Origin: Sedimenticola sp.
Lineage (GTDB): Bacteria; Pseudomonadota; Gammaproteobacteria; Chromatiales; Chromatiaceae
Reading direction: 5' to 3'
DNA length: 7,103 bases
NCBI GenBank assembly: GCA_026197195.1
Contig: JAPHUG010000199.1
Span: 1 to 7,103 of the forward strand
Positions 1-6,038 of the stretch are shown here, in pieces. Every line of letters starts with the position of its first letter. Position 1 is the stretch's first letter. Both the position numbers and the translations under genes were made by a program. The notes beneath the pieces are model-generated. The model made no database searches and was not told where the DNA came from. It saw nothing but the letters and a program-made list of their open reading frames with translations.

Positions 1-135
1 AGTATCAGTCAACTCACCGGTAGCCTGACGCTGAACAGCCCACGCCCCGTCAAGACCGGCTGCTGATACAAAGGGCAAGCAAGTAAACAACACGGCAGCT
101 ATGAATCCAGGAAAACGAGTCATCCTCGATTCCAT
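1..135 (-). CDS. N-terminal part of a secreted/periplasmic protein of unknown function (runs off the left edge)
   Basis: An open minus-strand frame with no stop runs from an ATG at 135-133 to the window edge (45 codons). It begins MESRMTRFPGF, followed by a hydrophobic stretch (IAAVLFTCLPFV) and a small-residue segment (SAAG), which is a typical Sec signal peptide with likely cleavage near VSA/A. About 20 mature residues remain (starting GLDGAWAVQRQ), too few to assign a family. Two in-frame starts are possible. The ATG at 135 has an AGG (145-143) seven bases upstream, while the ATG at 123 has GAGG directly abutting it, so I prefer 135. The cysteine in the hydrophobic stretch lacks lipobox context, so this is probably not a lipoprotein. 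It is divergent from the HDOD gene with 48 bp between starts. What I see is an open frame plus a signal peptide; that it is a real gene is inference. Confidence 0.6.
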   Translation of the reverse strand, partial: MESRMTRFPGFIAAVLFTCLPFVSAAGLDGAWAVQRQATGELTDT

Positions 136-142
136 ACAGAAG

Positions 143-162
143 CCTGTCGTCTGCCAGACAGG
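143..162. repeat. Short inverted repeat in the divergent intergenic region
   Basis: CCTGTC (143-148) and GACAGG (157-162) form a 6-bp inverted repeat with an 8-base spacer. The inner bases GTCT-GCC-AGAC (149-159) form an alternative smaller dyad. It lies between the two divergent starts and overlaps the candidate ribosome-binding site of the leftward gene. It could be an operator, but a 6-bp dyad can occur by chance. Confidence 0.3.
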
Positions 163-183
163 TTTATAGCAGGACTGAGTACC

Positions 184-1446
184 ATGGATCGATCAACCCT
201 TCATCCCAGCGTAGACGAACTGAAGCGTTTTATACCGCTGCAGGCCCTCAGCGCACAGCAATTGGAGCTGTTAGCCGGGGTGGCAGAAAAAAAGCAGGCC
301 GCACCCTATCACCTGCTGATGGATATCGGCAGTGACGATCAGCAAACCTATTTTCTACTGGACGGCACACTGACCCTGATCTCAAAAGATGATCATGAAC
401 GGGAGATCCGTGCCGATGACCGATCGGCCAAATCACCAATTGCACAGCTGCGCCCTCGTCAGTACCAGGTAAAATGCAAGACCCACGTCAGCTATATCAC
501 CATTGATAATGAGTACCTGGAAAATCTGACCAGAAACCATAACGTACCGGCGGGTCTGGAAGGCTATGAAGTGAGCGGCGAAACACCCGCCCAATTAACC
601 AGTTTTGAAGACCAACTCTCCAGCCGTCTGCTGGCCGACCTGGAACAGGACTGCCTGCAGTTACCCAGTTTGCCGGAAGTAGCCATTCGTATTGGCCGTG
701 CCCTGGAAGATGGGGTCAGTGATGCCAATCAGATTGCCGAGTTGATTCAGATTGATCCCGTCATAACCGCCAAACTGATCAAGGCTGCAAACAGCGCCTT
801 TTATGGTGGCCGCAACCCGGTAGAGACCTGCAGTGCAGCGGTTGTCCGACTGGGGGGTGATGTGACCCACAAGCTGGTACTCTCTTATGCATTGAAAGAG
901 CTGTTCCAATCCGATTCCGAACTGCTGCAAAAACGCATGCAGGATCTCTGGAAGCACAGTACCCATGTGGCCGCCATCTGCTACGTGCTGGCCAAGCAGG
1001 ATCGTCGCTTCAAACCGGAACATGCCATGCTGGTGGGCCTGCTGCACGACATCGGTGTGGTCGCCATTCTTAACTACGCAAAGCATTTTCCAAACGAATC
1101 CACCCAGCCCAAGATGATCGATCAGGCAACCAGCAGTATGCGTGCCCAGATAGGTAGCATGATCCTGAACAATTGGCGCTTCCCTACGGATTTTGTGGTC
1201 ACGGCATTGGAAGCAGAGGAGTGGCTGCGCAACAAGGGCGATGAGCCTGATTACTGTGACCTGGTGATTATTGCCCAGCTGCACAGCTATATCGGCAACA
1301 ATAAGGGACTGCACCTGCCCGCCATTGATGAGGTTCCGGCCCACAGCCGTCTGGAGCTGGGTGAATTAACACCCCGCATGAGCCTGAAAATTCTGGAGCA
1401 GGCCAAGGACCAGATCGCCCACGCCCAGTCACTGCTGAATATCTAA
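184..1446 (+). CDS. HDOD-domain protein with an N-terminal cyclic-nucleotide-binding-like domain
   Basis: This is a 420-residue cytoplasmic protein with no signal peptide or membrane segment. Residues about 15-115 resemble a cyclic-nucleotide-binding (CAP_ED-type) beta-roll. The phosphate-cassette region reads SPIAQLRPRQYQV: an arginine (R92) is placed where the cassette Arg would be, but the usual Gly-Glu is replaced by Ser-Pro (84-85), so binding of cAMP or cGMP is doubtful. Residues about 150-350 are an HDOD domain: LPSLPEVAIRI (160-170), an IDP..TAKLIKAANSAFYG block (190-208), AAVVRLGG (218-225), W-x-H-S (256-259) and LLHDIG (286-291). HDOD proteins are mostly signalling or regulatory modules thought not to be active phosphodiesterases; the HD-GYP lysine after HDxG is valine here. 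The ATG is preceded by AGGA (171-174) with nine-base spacing. The exact process controlled cannot be told from sequence. It may be co-transcribed with the thioredoxin gene 48 bp downstream. Confidence 0.9.
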   Translation: MDRSTLHPSVDELKRFIPLQALSAQQLELLAGVAEKKQAAPYHLLMDIGSDDQQTYFLLDGTLTLISKDDHEREIRADDRSAKSPIAQLRPRQYQVKCKTHVSYITIDNEYLENLTRNHNVPAGLEGYEVSGETPAQLTSFEDQLSSRLLADLEQDCLQLPSLPEVAIRIGRALEDGVSDANQIAELIQIDPVITAKLIKAANSAFYGGRNPVETCSAAVVRLGGDVTHKLVLSYALKELFQSDSELLQKRMQDLWKHSTHVAAICYVLAKQDRRFKPEHAMLVGLLHDIGVVAILNYAKHFPNESTQPKMIDQATSSMRAQIGSMILNNWRFPTDFVVTALEAEEWLRNKGDEPDYCDLVIIAQLHSYIGNNKGLHLPAIDEVPAHSRLELGELTPRMSLKILEQAKDQIAHAQSLLNI

Positions 1447-1494
1447 GCGGGCACGCATCAAGCCCTCTCTATGTAACACTTGGTAGCCCACTTT

Positions 1495-2016
1495 ATGAAC
1501 TCCCCACGTATCACCGCTCTCCTGTTGACCACGTTTTTGCTAGTGGGCTTCAATAACACATTCGCGGCCAGGCTATTGACCCTGCTGGATGAACGTCCAG
1601 AGGCCCCCCCCTTTGTTTTGGAGGATATGCAGGGCAAGTCGGTCTCGCTGGCAGACTATAAAGGCAAGGTCCTGGTGATCAACTTCTGGGCCACCTGGTG
1701 TCCCTCCTGTCGCAAAGAGATGCCTTCACTCAACCGGGGGGCCGCCTGGCTGAAGCAATACGACGTGGAACTGATTGCGATCAATGTGGGGGAGAATCCC
1801 AAGCGGGTAAAGAAGTACTTGCAGGAGGAGCCGGTCGACTTCCCTGTCCTACTGGACCGGGATACCGAAGTGTCCAACCGCTGGGATGCCATGCGTCTTC
1901 CCATCACCTATGTGGTGGATAAGGAGGGACGTATTGTCTTTCGGGCCCTGGGCAGCCGGGAGTGGGATGCACCCGAGCTGCTGGTGCCGATACGGTCCCT
2001 CGCCCTGCCCCGCTAG
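1495..2016 (+). CDS. TlpA/ResA-family periplasmic thiol-disulfide oxidoreductase
   Basis: This 173-residue protein has an N-terminal signal peptide (MNSPR, then a hydrophobic run to about residue 23, likely cleavage at TFA/A) and one thioredoxin-like domain from about residue 40 onward. The active site is WCPSC with Cys69 and Cys72, in the family context NFWATWCPSCRKEMP. A cis-proline candidate sits in RLPITYVVD (Pro136), followed by the usual G-x-I-V-F strand. Members use the CxxC to reduce or exchange disulfides outside the cytoplasm, for example in cytochrome c maturation or envelope redox upkeep; the particular partner is not evident here. I chose the ATG at 1495, which has a weak GGTAG (1482-1486) eight bases upstream. 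An in-frame TTG at 1480 would add five residues (MVAHF) but has no ribosome-binding site. It lies 48 bp after the HDOD gene and converges on the minus-strand 132-residue gene. Confidence 0.9.
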   Translation: MNSPRITALLLTTFLLVGFNNTFAARLLTLLDERPEAPPFVLEDMQGKSVSLADYKGKVLVINFWATWCPSCRKEMPSLNRGAAWLKQYDVELIAINVGENPKRVKKYLQEEPVDFPVLLDRDTEVSNRWDAMRLPITYVVDKEGRIVFRALGSREWDAPELLVPIRSLALPR

Positions 2017-2042
2017 CAACCTGGTATGACTGTTTTCGGCTG

Positions 2043-2441
2043 TCAGGCTGTGCGGATATGCTCGATGTAGTAGGGCCGATCTTCCATGTTCAGTTTGACC
2101 GCTTCGCCCATTACCTTGAGGGGTTGATCGGCACCTTTGATTTTCAATTCACAATGGGCTCTGCCCCGGCCTTCAAAAGGCAACGGAATCATATCCCGGT
2201 AGGTGAAGACGCTCTGGCCTACATCGCCTCCCTCACAGGTACAGGGTGTGGGAGGTAAATCACCTTCAACCTCGGCCTCACTGAAGAGCAGCACCCCTTG
2301 CTGACGCCAGCGGGTGCGTTCCGTGGAACCGGAGATGGTCTTGATGATATAGGCGGGTGCAAAGCGTATGGCGACCGTGGCATTTTCGATCACAATGCTC
2401 TCTATCTCAGAACCGGGTAGTTCGATACTGCTACTATCCAT
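2043..2441 (-). CDS. Conserved-looking hypothetical protein downstream of ntrC
   Basis: I do not recognise this 132-residue protein. It has no signal peptide or membrane segment and is probably cytoplasmic. Alternating hydrophobic patterns (IESIVIENATVAIRF; GVLLFSEAEVEG; RAHCELKIKG; LKVMGEAVKL) suggest a mostly beta fold. It has a Cys-x-Cys at residues 67-69 (PTPCTCEGG) and a third cysteine at 97, but no recognisable metal site. The C-terminus is NMEDRPYYIEHIRTA. The ATG is preceded by AGGA (2453-2450) with eight-base spacing, and the gene starts only 26 bp after the ntrC stop, so it is very probably the last gene of an ntrB-ntrC operon. Its coding reality rests on the good ribosome-binding site, the tight operon spacing, and the plausible composition. 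No function is proposed beyond possible co-expression with nitrogen control. Confidence 0.75.
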   Translation of the reverse strand: MDSSSIELPGSEIESIVIENATVAIRFAPAYIIKTISGSTERTRWRQQGVLLFSEAEVEGDLPPTPCTCEGGDVGQSVFTYRDMIPLPFEGRGRAHCELKIKGADQPLKVMGEAVKLNMEDRPYYIEHIRTA

Positions 2442-2467
2442 TATGGCTATCCTGTCGGTGACTGCAG

Positions 2468-3877
2468 TTAGGCGTCATGTACCTCTAATCCCAGCTCTTT
2501 GATTTTCCGGGTCAGGGTATTTCGGCCCCATCCGAGTAGTTTAGCAGCGTCCTGCTTACGTCCGCCAGTCTGCTCCAGTGCCGCTTCGATCATAATGGTT
2601 TCAAAGGCGGGGGTCGCTTCATCCAGCAGTGCCTCGTGGCCCATTTGCAGGCGTTTACGAGCCCAGTTGCGTAACGCTATTTGCCAATCACCCCCCTGCT
2701 CTTTCGGTTCATCCGTTTCCAGAAGCTCCGGAGGCAGATCCTTGATATGCACTTCCTGGCTGGAGGCCATAACAGTCAGCCAACGCGCGGTATTCTCCAG
2801 CTGCCGCACATTACCGGGCCAACTCATCTGTTCCAGGCTGGCCACCGTCTCAGGCAACAGGGTCTTGCTCTCTACCCCCAGCTCATCAGCGGCGAGTGTC
2901 AGGAAGTGGCGCATCAGCAGTCCGATGTCCTCCTGTCGTTCCCGCAGCGAGGGGATATGTATTCTGATCACATTCAGGCGGTGGAACAGATCTTCCCTAA
3001 ACCGGCCCTCCTTAACCAGTTGTTCCAGATTTTGATGGGTGGCTGCAATAATTCGCACATCCACCTTTACCGGCTCATGGCCGCCTACCCGGTAAAACTC
3101 GCCATCTGCCAACACCCGCAACAGACGGGTCTGCAGCTCGGGGGGCATGTCGCCGATCTCATCAAGAAACAGCGTGCCACCATCCGCCTGTTCGAAGCGT
3201 CCGGTGCGGCGCCCCTGTGCGCCCGTAAAGGCGCCCCGCTCATGACCAAACAGCTCGGATTCCATCAGGTCCCGTGGTATGGCTGCCATATTCAAGGCAA
3301 TGAACGGCTGCTTGGAGCGTGGGCTATGACGATGTAAAGCCTGCGCTACCAGCTCTTTACCGGTGCCGGATTCGCCATTGATCAATACGGTGATATTGGA
3401 ACGGGCAAGTCGACCTATGGCGCGGAACACCTCCTGCATGGCAGGGGCTTCGCCAATGATCTCCGGGCTGGCTTCGATCTCATCATCCGGTTGCAGGGCC
3501 GCGCTTCGACTCTTGCGACAGGCACGTGAGACCTGTTCAACCGCTTCATCGACATCAAACGGCTTGGGCAGATATTCAAAGGCCCCCCCATGAAAAGCGG
3601 CGACGGCGCTGTCCAGATCCGAATGGGCGGTCATGATAATCACCGGCAGGTTGGGATAGACCTCATTGATCCGCTCCAACAGAGACAAACCGTCCATGCC
3701 CGGCATGCGGATATCCGACACAATCACATCCGGCTGATCCTGCAGCAGTGAATCAAGCACCCCCTCTGCACTGGGGAAACAACGGACACTCATGCCCGCC
3801 TTTTCGAAGGCCTTCTCCAGCACCCATCGAATTGAACGGTCATCATCAATGACCCATACACTACTATTTGGCGGCAT
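2468..3877 (-). CDS. ntrC: Nitrogen regulation response regulator NtrC (NRI), sigma-54 activator
   Basis: This 469-residue protein matches the length of E. coli NtrC. The N-terminal receiver domain (about 1-122) has the acidic pocket DDD (11-13), phospho-acceptor Asp55 ([11 protein letters not shown]), Thr83 and Lys105. The central AAA+ sigma-54 interaction domain (about 140-375) has Walker A GESGTGKE (168-175), GAFTGA (215-220), which contacts sigma-54, and Walker B GGTLFLDE (233-240). The C-terminal Fis-type helix-turn-helix is at about 438-464 ([25 protein letters not shown]). Phosphorylated NtrC oligomerises and drives open-complex formation at nitrogen-regulated sigma-54 promoters such as that of glnA. 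I chose the ATG at 3877: it has GGAG (3888-3885) seven bases upstream and gives [14 protein letters not shown] longer in-frame start at 3952 would add 25 non-homologous residues read from inside ntrB. It overlaps ntrB by 14 bp, implying translational coupling. Confidence 0.97.
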   Translation of the reverse strand: MPPNSSVWVIDDDRSIRWVLEKAFEKAGMSVRCFPSAEGVLDSLLQDQPDVIVSDIRMPGMDGLSLLERINEVYPNLPVIIMTAHSDLDSAVAAFHGGAFEYLPKPFDVDEAVEQVSRACRKSRSAALQPDDEIEASPEIIGEAPAMQEVFRAIGRLARSNITVLINGESGTGKELVAQALHRHSPRSKQPFIALNMAAIPRDLMESELFGHERGAFTGAQGRRTGRFEQADGGTLFLDEIGDMPPELQTRLLRVLADGEFYRVGGHEPVKVDVRIIAATHQNLEQLVKEGRFREDLFHRLNVIRIHIPSLRERQEDIGLLMRHFLTLAADELGVESKTLLPETVASLEQMSWPGNVRQLENTARWLTVMASSQEVHIKDLPPELLETDEPKEQGGDWQIALRNWARKRLQMGHEALLDEATPAFETIMIEAALEQTGGRKQDAAKLLGWGRNTLTRKIKELGLEVHDA

Positions 3878-4958
3878 TGGGATTCTCCACAGGCAGCAAT
3901 ACACTAAACAACGTCTTGCCGGGCTCACTCGTGCATTCAACAAGTCCGCCATGCTGATTAATCAGTGACTGGGCAATCGTCAGGCCAAGACCTACGCCAT
4001 CTTCACTGGCCGTCACCATGGGGTAAAAAAGCTTTTCTCTAATCGACTCAGGTATACCCGACCCGTTGTCCTCGATACCGATCTGGGCCACCAGTCGGTA
4101 GCGGCGATTACCGATGGTAAATTGGCGCAGGATGCGGGTATGCATAATAATCTGGCCCGCTGGATCATCGCCGATCTCACGGGCCGCATTACGCAGAATA
4201 TTCAGCAGCGCCTGGATAATGCTGTCGCTGTCGACAAACAGATCCGGAATGCTGGGGTCATAATCCCGGGTAATGGCCAGTTTATGACCGGATTCAACCA
4301 GCACCAGATTGCGCACACGTTCAAGCAGTGTGTGAATGTTTACTTCTTGCAGAGAGGGCAGTTTATTAGGCCCCAGCAATCGGTTCACAAGATTTTTCAG
4401 TCGATCCGCTTCATTGATAATGATCTGGGTATACTCATACAGGGCCGGATCGGGCAGCTCCTGCTCCAATAACTGAGCCGCGCCCCGTAATCCTCCCAGT
4501 GGATTCTTGATCTCATGAGCCAGTCCGCGGATCAGCTCCTGTGCGGCCTGATGCTGGGACAGCAGATGCTCCTCCCGACTGATCCGCAGTTGACGGTCAA
4601 TCTGCTGGATCTCGATCAACAGACCGGTCTCATCCTCTGATTCGTGCAGCGGAATCACCGTGCAATCAACGGTGGCCCGTTTGCCGTCTGGCAGGGGCAG
4701 GTTCAGTTCCCGCTCGGTGAAGGGATGGCCACTCTGCAGGGCCTGACGCAAGCTCTCCGGTGTGACGCCTTCCGTACAGTGAACCAGCAACTCAACCGAG
4801 TTTCCGATCATGTGACGAACACTCACCTCAAATAACATCTCGGCGGCGGGATTCATATACTGCAGACAGAGCGACCCATCCAGCAGCAACACCGCACTGC
4901 TGAGATTTTCAAGAATCCGCTGCTGGTAGATCTCCAAATTCGCATCAATGTCATTCAT
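3864..4958 (-). CDS. ntrB: Nitrogen regulation sensor histidine kinase/phosphatase NtrB (NRII)
   Basis: This 364-residue cytoplasmic protein lacks membrane segments, as expected for NtrB. A PAS domain spans about residues 17-115 (ENLSSAVLLLDG...YMNPAAEMLF). The dimerisation/phosphotransfer H-box is GLAHEIKNPLGGLRGAAQLL-like, with His148 as the autophosphorylation site. The ATPase domain has the N-box (LLNILRNAA, Asn253 and Asn257), the G1 box DNGSGIP (297-303), an F-box-like FYPMVT, and the G2 box GVGLGL (321-326). NtrB phosphorylates NtrC under nitrogen limitation and dephosphorylates it when PII (GlnB) signals sufficiency. I prefer the ATG at 4958, with AGG (4968-4966) seven bases upstream and an N-terminus close in length to E. 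coli NtrB. An in-frame ATG at 5000 would add 14 residues (378 total) but lacks a ribosome-binding site. The end overlaps ntrC by 14 bp. Confidence 0.96.
   Translation of the reverse strand: MNDIDANLEIYQQRILENLSSAVLLLDGSLCLQYMNPAAEMLFEVSVRHMIGNSVELLVHCTEGVTPESLRQALQSGHPFTERELNLPLPDGKRATVDCTVIPLHESEDETGLLIEIQQIDRQLRISREEHLLSQHQAAQELIRGLAHEIKNPLGGLRGAAQLLEQELPDPALYEYTQIIINEADRLKNLVNRLLGPNKLPSLQEVNIHTLLERVRNLVLVESGHKLAITRDYDPSIPDLFVDSDSIIQALLNILRNAAREIGDDPAGQIIMHTRILRQFTIGNRRYRLVAQIGIEDNGSGIPESIREKLFYPMVTASEDGVGLGLTIAQSLINQHGGLVECTSEPGKTLFSVLLPVENPNAAK
3885..3888 (-). promoter_or_regulatory. Ribosome-binding site of ntrC
   Basis: GGAG on the minus strand lies seven bases before the ATG at 3877, inside the last codons of ntrB. 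It decides the start of ntrC against the longer in-frame start at 3952. Confidence 0.7.
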
Positions 4959-4965
4959 CAGTTTG

Positions 4966-4970
4966 CCTGT
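4966..4970 (-). promoter_or_regulatory. Ribosome-binding site supporting the ntrB start at 4958
   Basis: ACAGG on the minus strand has its AGG seven bases before the ATG at 4958. No comparable site precedes the alternative ATG at 5000, where the upstream bases are CCACGCTCTAT. This favours the shorter protein. Confidence 0.5.
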
Positions 4971-5060
4971 AGCAAGTTCCGAACCAACATTACCAGTCAT
5001 ATAGAGCGTGGCTTAAAGTCAGCTAACACAAGGGGTTGGGGGTTTCTGGTTCTGCGCTTG

Positions 5061-5099
5061 CAGCACCTCTACGCACTATTTTAGTGCATAGAGGTGCTG
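5061..5099. promoter_or_regulatory. 39-bp palindrome with NtrC-box core upstream of ntrB (probable NtrC operator)
   Basis: Two 18-base arms (5061-5078 and 5082-5099) separated by TTT are complementary except at one position, 5072/5088. The centre GCACTA-TTT-TAGTGC (5073-5087) fits the known NtrC-binding dyad GCACYA-N3-TRGTGC. The outer ends carry GCACC (5063-5067) and GGTGC (5093-5097), which are also NtrC-type half-sites. The four GCAC/GTGC tetramers are offset by 10, 11 and 10 bp, close to one helical turn each. Read as minus-strand RNA the single mismatch becomes a U-G wobble, so an 18-bp hairpin could form, but no U-tract follows it, which argues against an intrinsic terminator. It lies 102 bp upstream of the preferred ntrB start. 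In E. coli NtrC represses the glnL (ntrB) promoter, so autoregulation is the simplest reading. A TAAAAT (minus strand, within the core) could be a -10 element, though no good -35 is seen. Confidence 0.6.
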
Positions 5100-5139
5100 A
5101 GGTAACGTCTTTTGATGCGCCAGGCCCGTCGTGAGCGGT

Positions 5140-5892
5140 TTAATACTTCGGCGTAAATGCCGGATTCGACTGGCCTGGGGTGGAAGAGATGGGCTTGCTG
5201 CTGGAGTTGAACTTGCTATTGGTCTGTCCCGGGGTTGAGTCGGTTGGATCAGCCTTGAAATCAGAGCCTGTGCCGGGTGTATAGCCAGGGGCGGCACCCG
5301 GCGTATACTGCGGTGCATCGACACCACTCTCACCACTGCTGCCTGAATCCGGCAGATCGGGCGATTTACCCTCTTCAACCACTGAAGTCTGCTGTACAAA
5401 GAACTGCACAATATTGGAACGAGCCTGAAGCAGGCCTGCTGCATTGTGGATACTGGCATGCACCATGTGCGAGCCTCGCTCCACACCTTCCAGGACCAGT
5501 ACCGGAGCGGTGACACGCTGGTTTAGAATTCTGCCATCGACTACCGGGGCGATATAGTGGCCCGCCTGCAATCCCGGCTGGATCTCGAACTGGATTGTCA
5601 CCGTACCGTCATTGGCCTGGACAGTTTCATTATTGCCTGGGGCCACAATGACAAAACTGCTGTATTTGAGCGGCTTTAGGGTCGGTGTACTGGCATTCTC
5701 CCGGGCAGGGGCGGCACTGGATTCTGAGCCTGTCGGGGTATAGATAGTGGGATCAGAGAGTTTAATCTGTTCCGCATCCCGGGTGGGGGTATCGGAATAG
5801 TGGACTTCGCCTCTGCTATCCACCCACTTATAGATCGCAGAGTGGCTTGCAAAGGCCAGCATCAACAGACTCAAAAAGAAGAGTGTTCTCAT
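5140..5892 (-). CDS. DUF4124-domain exported protein with a beta-sandwich-like domain and Ser/Thr/Pro/Gly-rich tail
   Basis: This protein of 250 residues begins with a signal peptide (MRTLFFLSLLMLAFASHSA), and the DUF4124 domain follows directly (IYKWVDSRGEVHYSDTP, about 20-36). Many gammaproteobacterial envelope proteins start this way; the domain's role is unknown. Residues about 78-168 look like a beta-sandwich of the Ig or fibronectin kind (FVIVAPGNNETVQANDGTVT; GVERGSHMVHASIHN). The tail, about 172-250, is low-complexity, with repeated YTPG (twice) and STPGQ(T/S)N (twice), ending PAFTPKY. The start is uncertain: ATG at 5892 gives the neatest signal peptide, ATG at 5904 would add four residues (MLRA), and TTG at 5928 would add twelve. 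None has a strong ribosome-binding site. Similar DUF4124 genes are found between glnA and ntrB in other gammaproteobacteria, but a role in nitrogen control is not established. Confidence 0.88.
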   Translation of the reverse strand: MRTLFFLSLLMLAFASHSAIYKWVDSRGEVHYSDTPTRDAEQIKLSDPTIYTPTGSESSAAPARENASTPTLKPLKYSSFVIVAPGNNETVQANDGTVTIQFEIQPGLQAGHYIAPVVDGRILNQRVTAPVLVLEGVERGSHMVHASIHNAAGLLQARSNIVQFFVQQTSVVEEGKSPDLPDSGSSGESGVDAPQYTPGAAPGYTPGTGSDFKADPTDSTPGQTNSKFNSSSKPISSTPGQSNPAFTPKY

Positions 5893-5899
5893 AGCTCTG

Positions 5900-5928
5900 A
5901 GCATAGCGCAGGGCTTGGTATCCCTCAA
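5900..5928 (-). promoter_or_regulatory. Possible sigma-70-like promoter for the DUF4124 gene
   Basis: On the minus strand TTGAGG (5928-5923), a 17-base spacer and TATGCT (5905-5900) resemble -35 and -10 elements, each matching four of six consensus bases with ideal spacing. The predicted start of transcription would fall at about 5893, almost on the ATG at 5892, giving a near-leaderless mRNA. The lack of a ribosome-binding site there is consistent, but the match is only moderate. Confidence 0.25.
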
Positions 5929-5984
5929 TAGCCGGGTAGACCAGCCGTACTGTTTCGGCGATGAGCGTCACAGTTATCACAGGT

Positions 5985-6014
5985 AAAAAAAAACGCCCCC
6001 GAAAGGAGGCGTTT
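5985..6014 (-). terminator. Intrinsic terminator of glnA
   Basis: In the direction of glnA transcription, AAACGCCTCC (6014-6005), a TTTC loop and GGGGGCGTTT (6000-5991) form a 10-bp GC-rich stem with one U-G wobble. The 3' side runs into a continuous tract of T (complement of A at 5985-5993). This is a classic Rho-independent terminator, 24 bases after the glnA stop. It separates glnA from the DUF4124 gene, although partial read-through is possible. Confidence 0.92.
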
Positions 6015-6038
6015 CACTACCGTTTCTGCAGCTGACGC

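Noticed and set aside
143..162. LexA-like box in the divergent intergenic region
   Set aside because: It reads CTGT-N10-ACAG (144-161), whereas the gammaproteobacterial LexA box needs CTGT-N8-ACAG; the spacing is wrong by two bases.
661..1344. Long 227-codon open frame on the minus strand inside the HDOD gene
   Set aside because: It lies fully antisense to a gene with clear domain motifs and its own translation shows no recognisable domain; it is a shadow frame.
2017..2042. Terminator between the convergent thioredoxin and 132-residue genes
   Set aside because: The 26-bp gap has no stable inverted repeat followed by a T-run on either strand; termination there is not supported by sequence.
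2499..3337. Overlapping plus-strand open frames across ntrC
   Set aside because: They are antisense to unmistakable NtrC motifs, and their translations are Ser/Arg/Gln-rich without domain features.
5000..5139. Sigma-54 (-24/-12) promoter upstream of ntrB
   Set aside because: The nearest TGGC-like element (minus strand, around 5117-5122) lacks a correctly spaced TTGC partner.
5076..5516. 146-codon minus-strand frame overlapping the end of the DUF4124 gene
   Set aside because: It is out of frame with the signal-peptide/DUF4124 protein, has Arg/Ser/Pro/Gln-rich composition, and would read through the palindrome at 5061-5099.
5970..5986. CRP/FNR-like site upstream of the DUF4124 gene
   Set aside because: The minus strand has TGTGA-N4-TGTGA, which is a direct repeat; CRP sites need the inverted form TGTGA-N6-TCACA.
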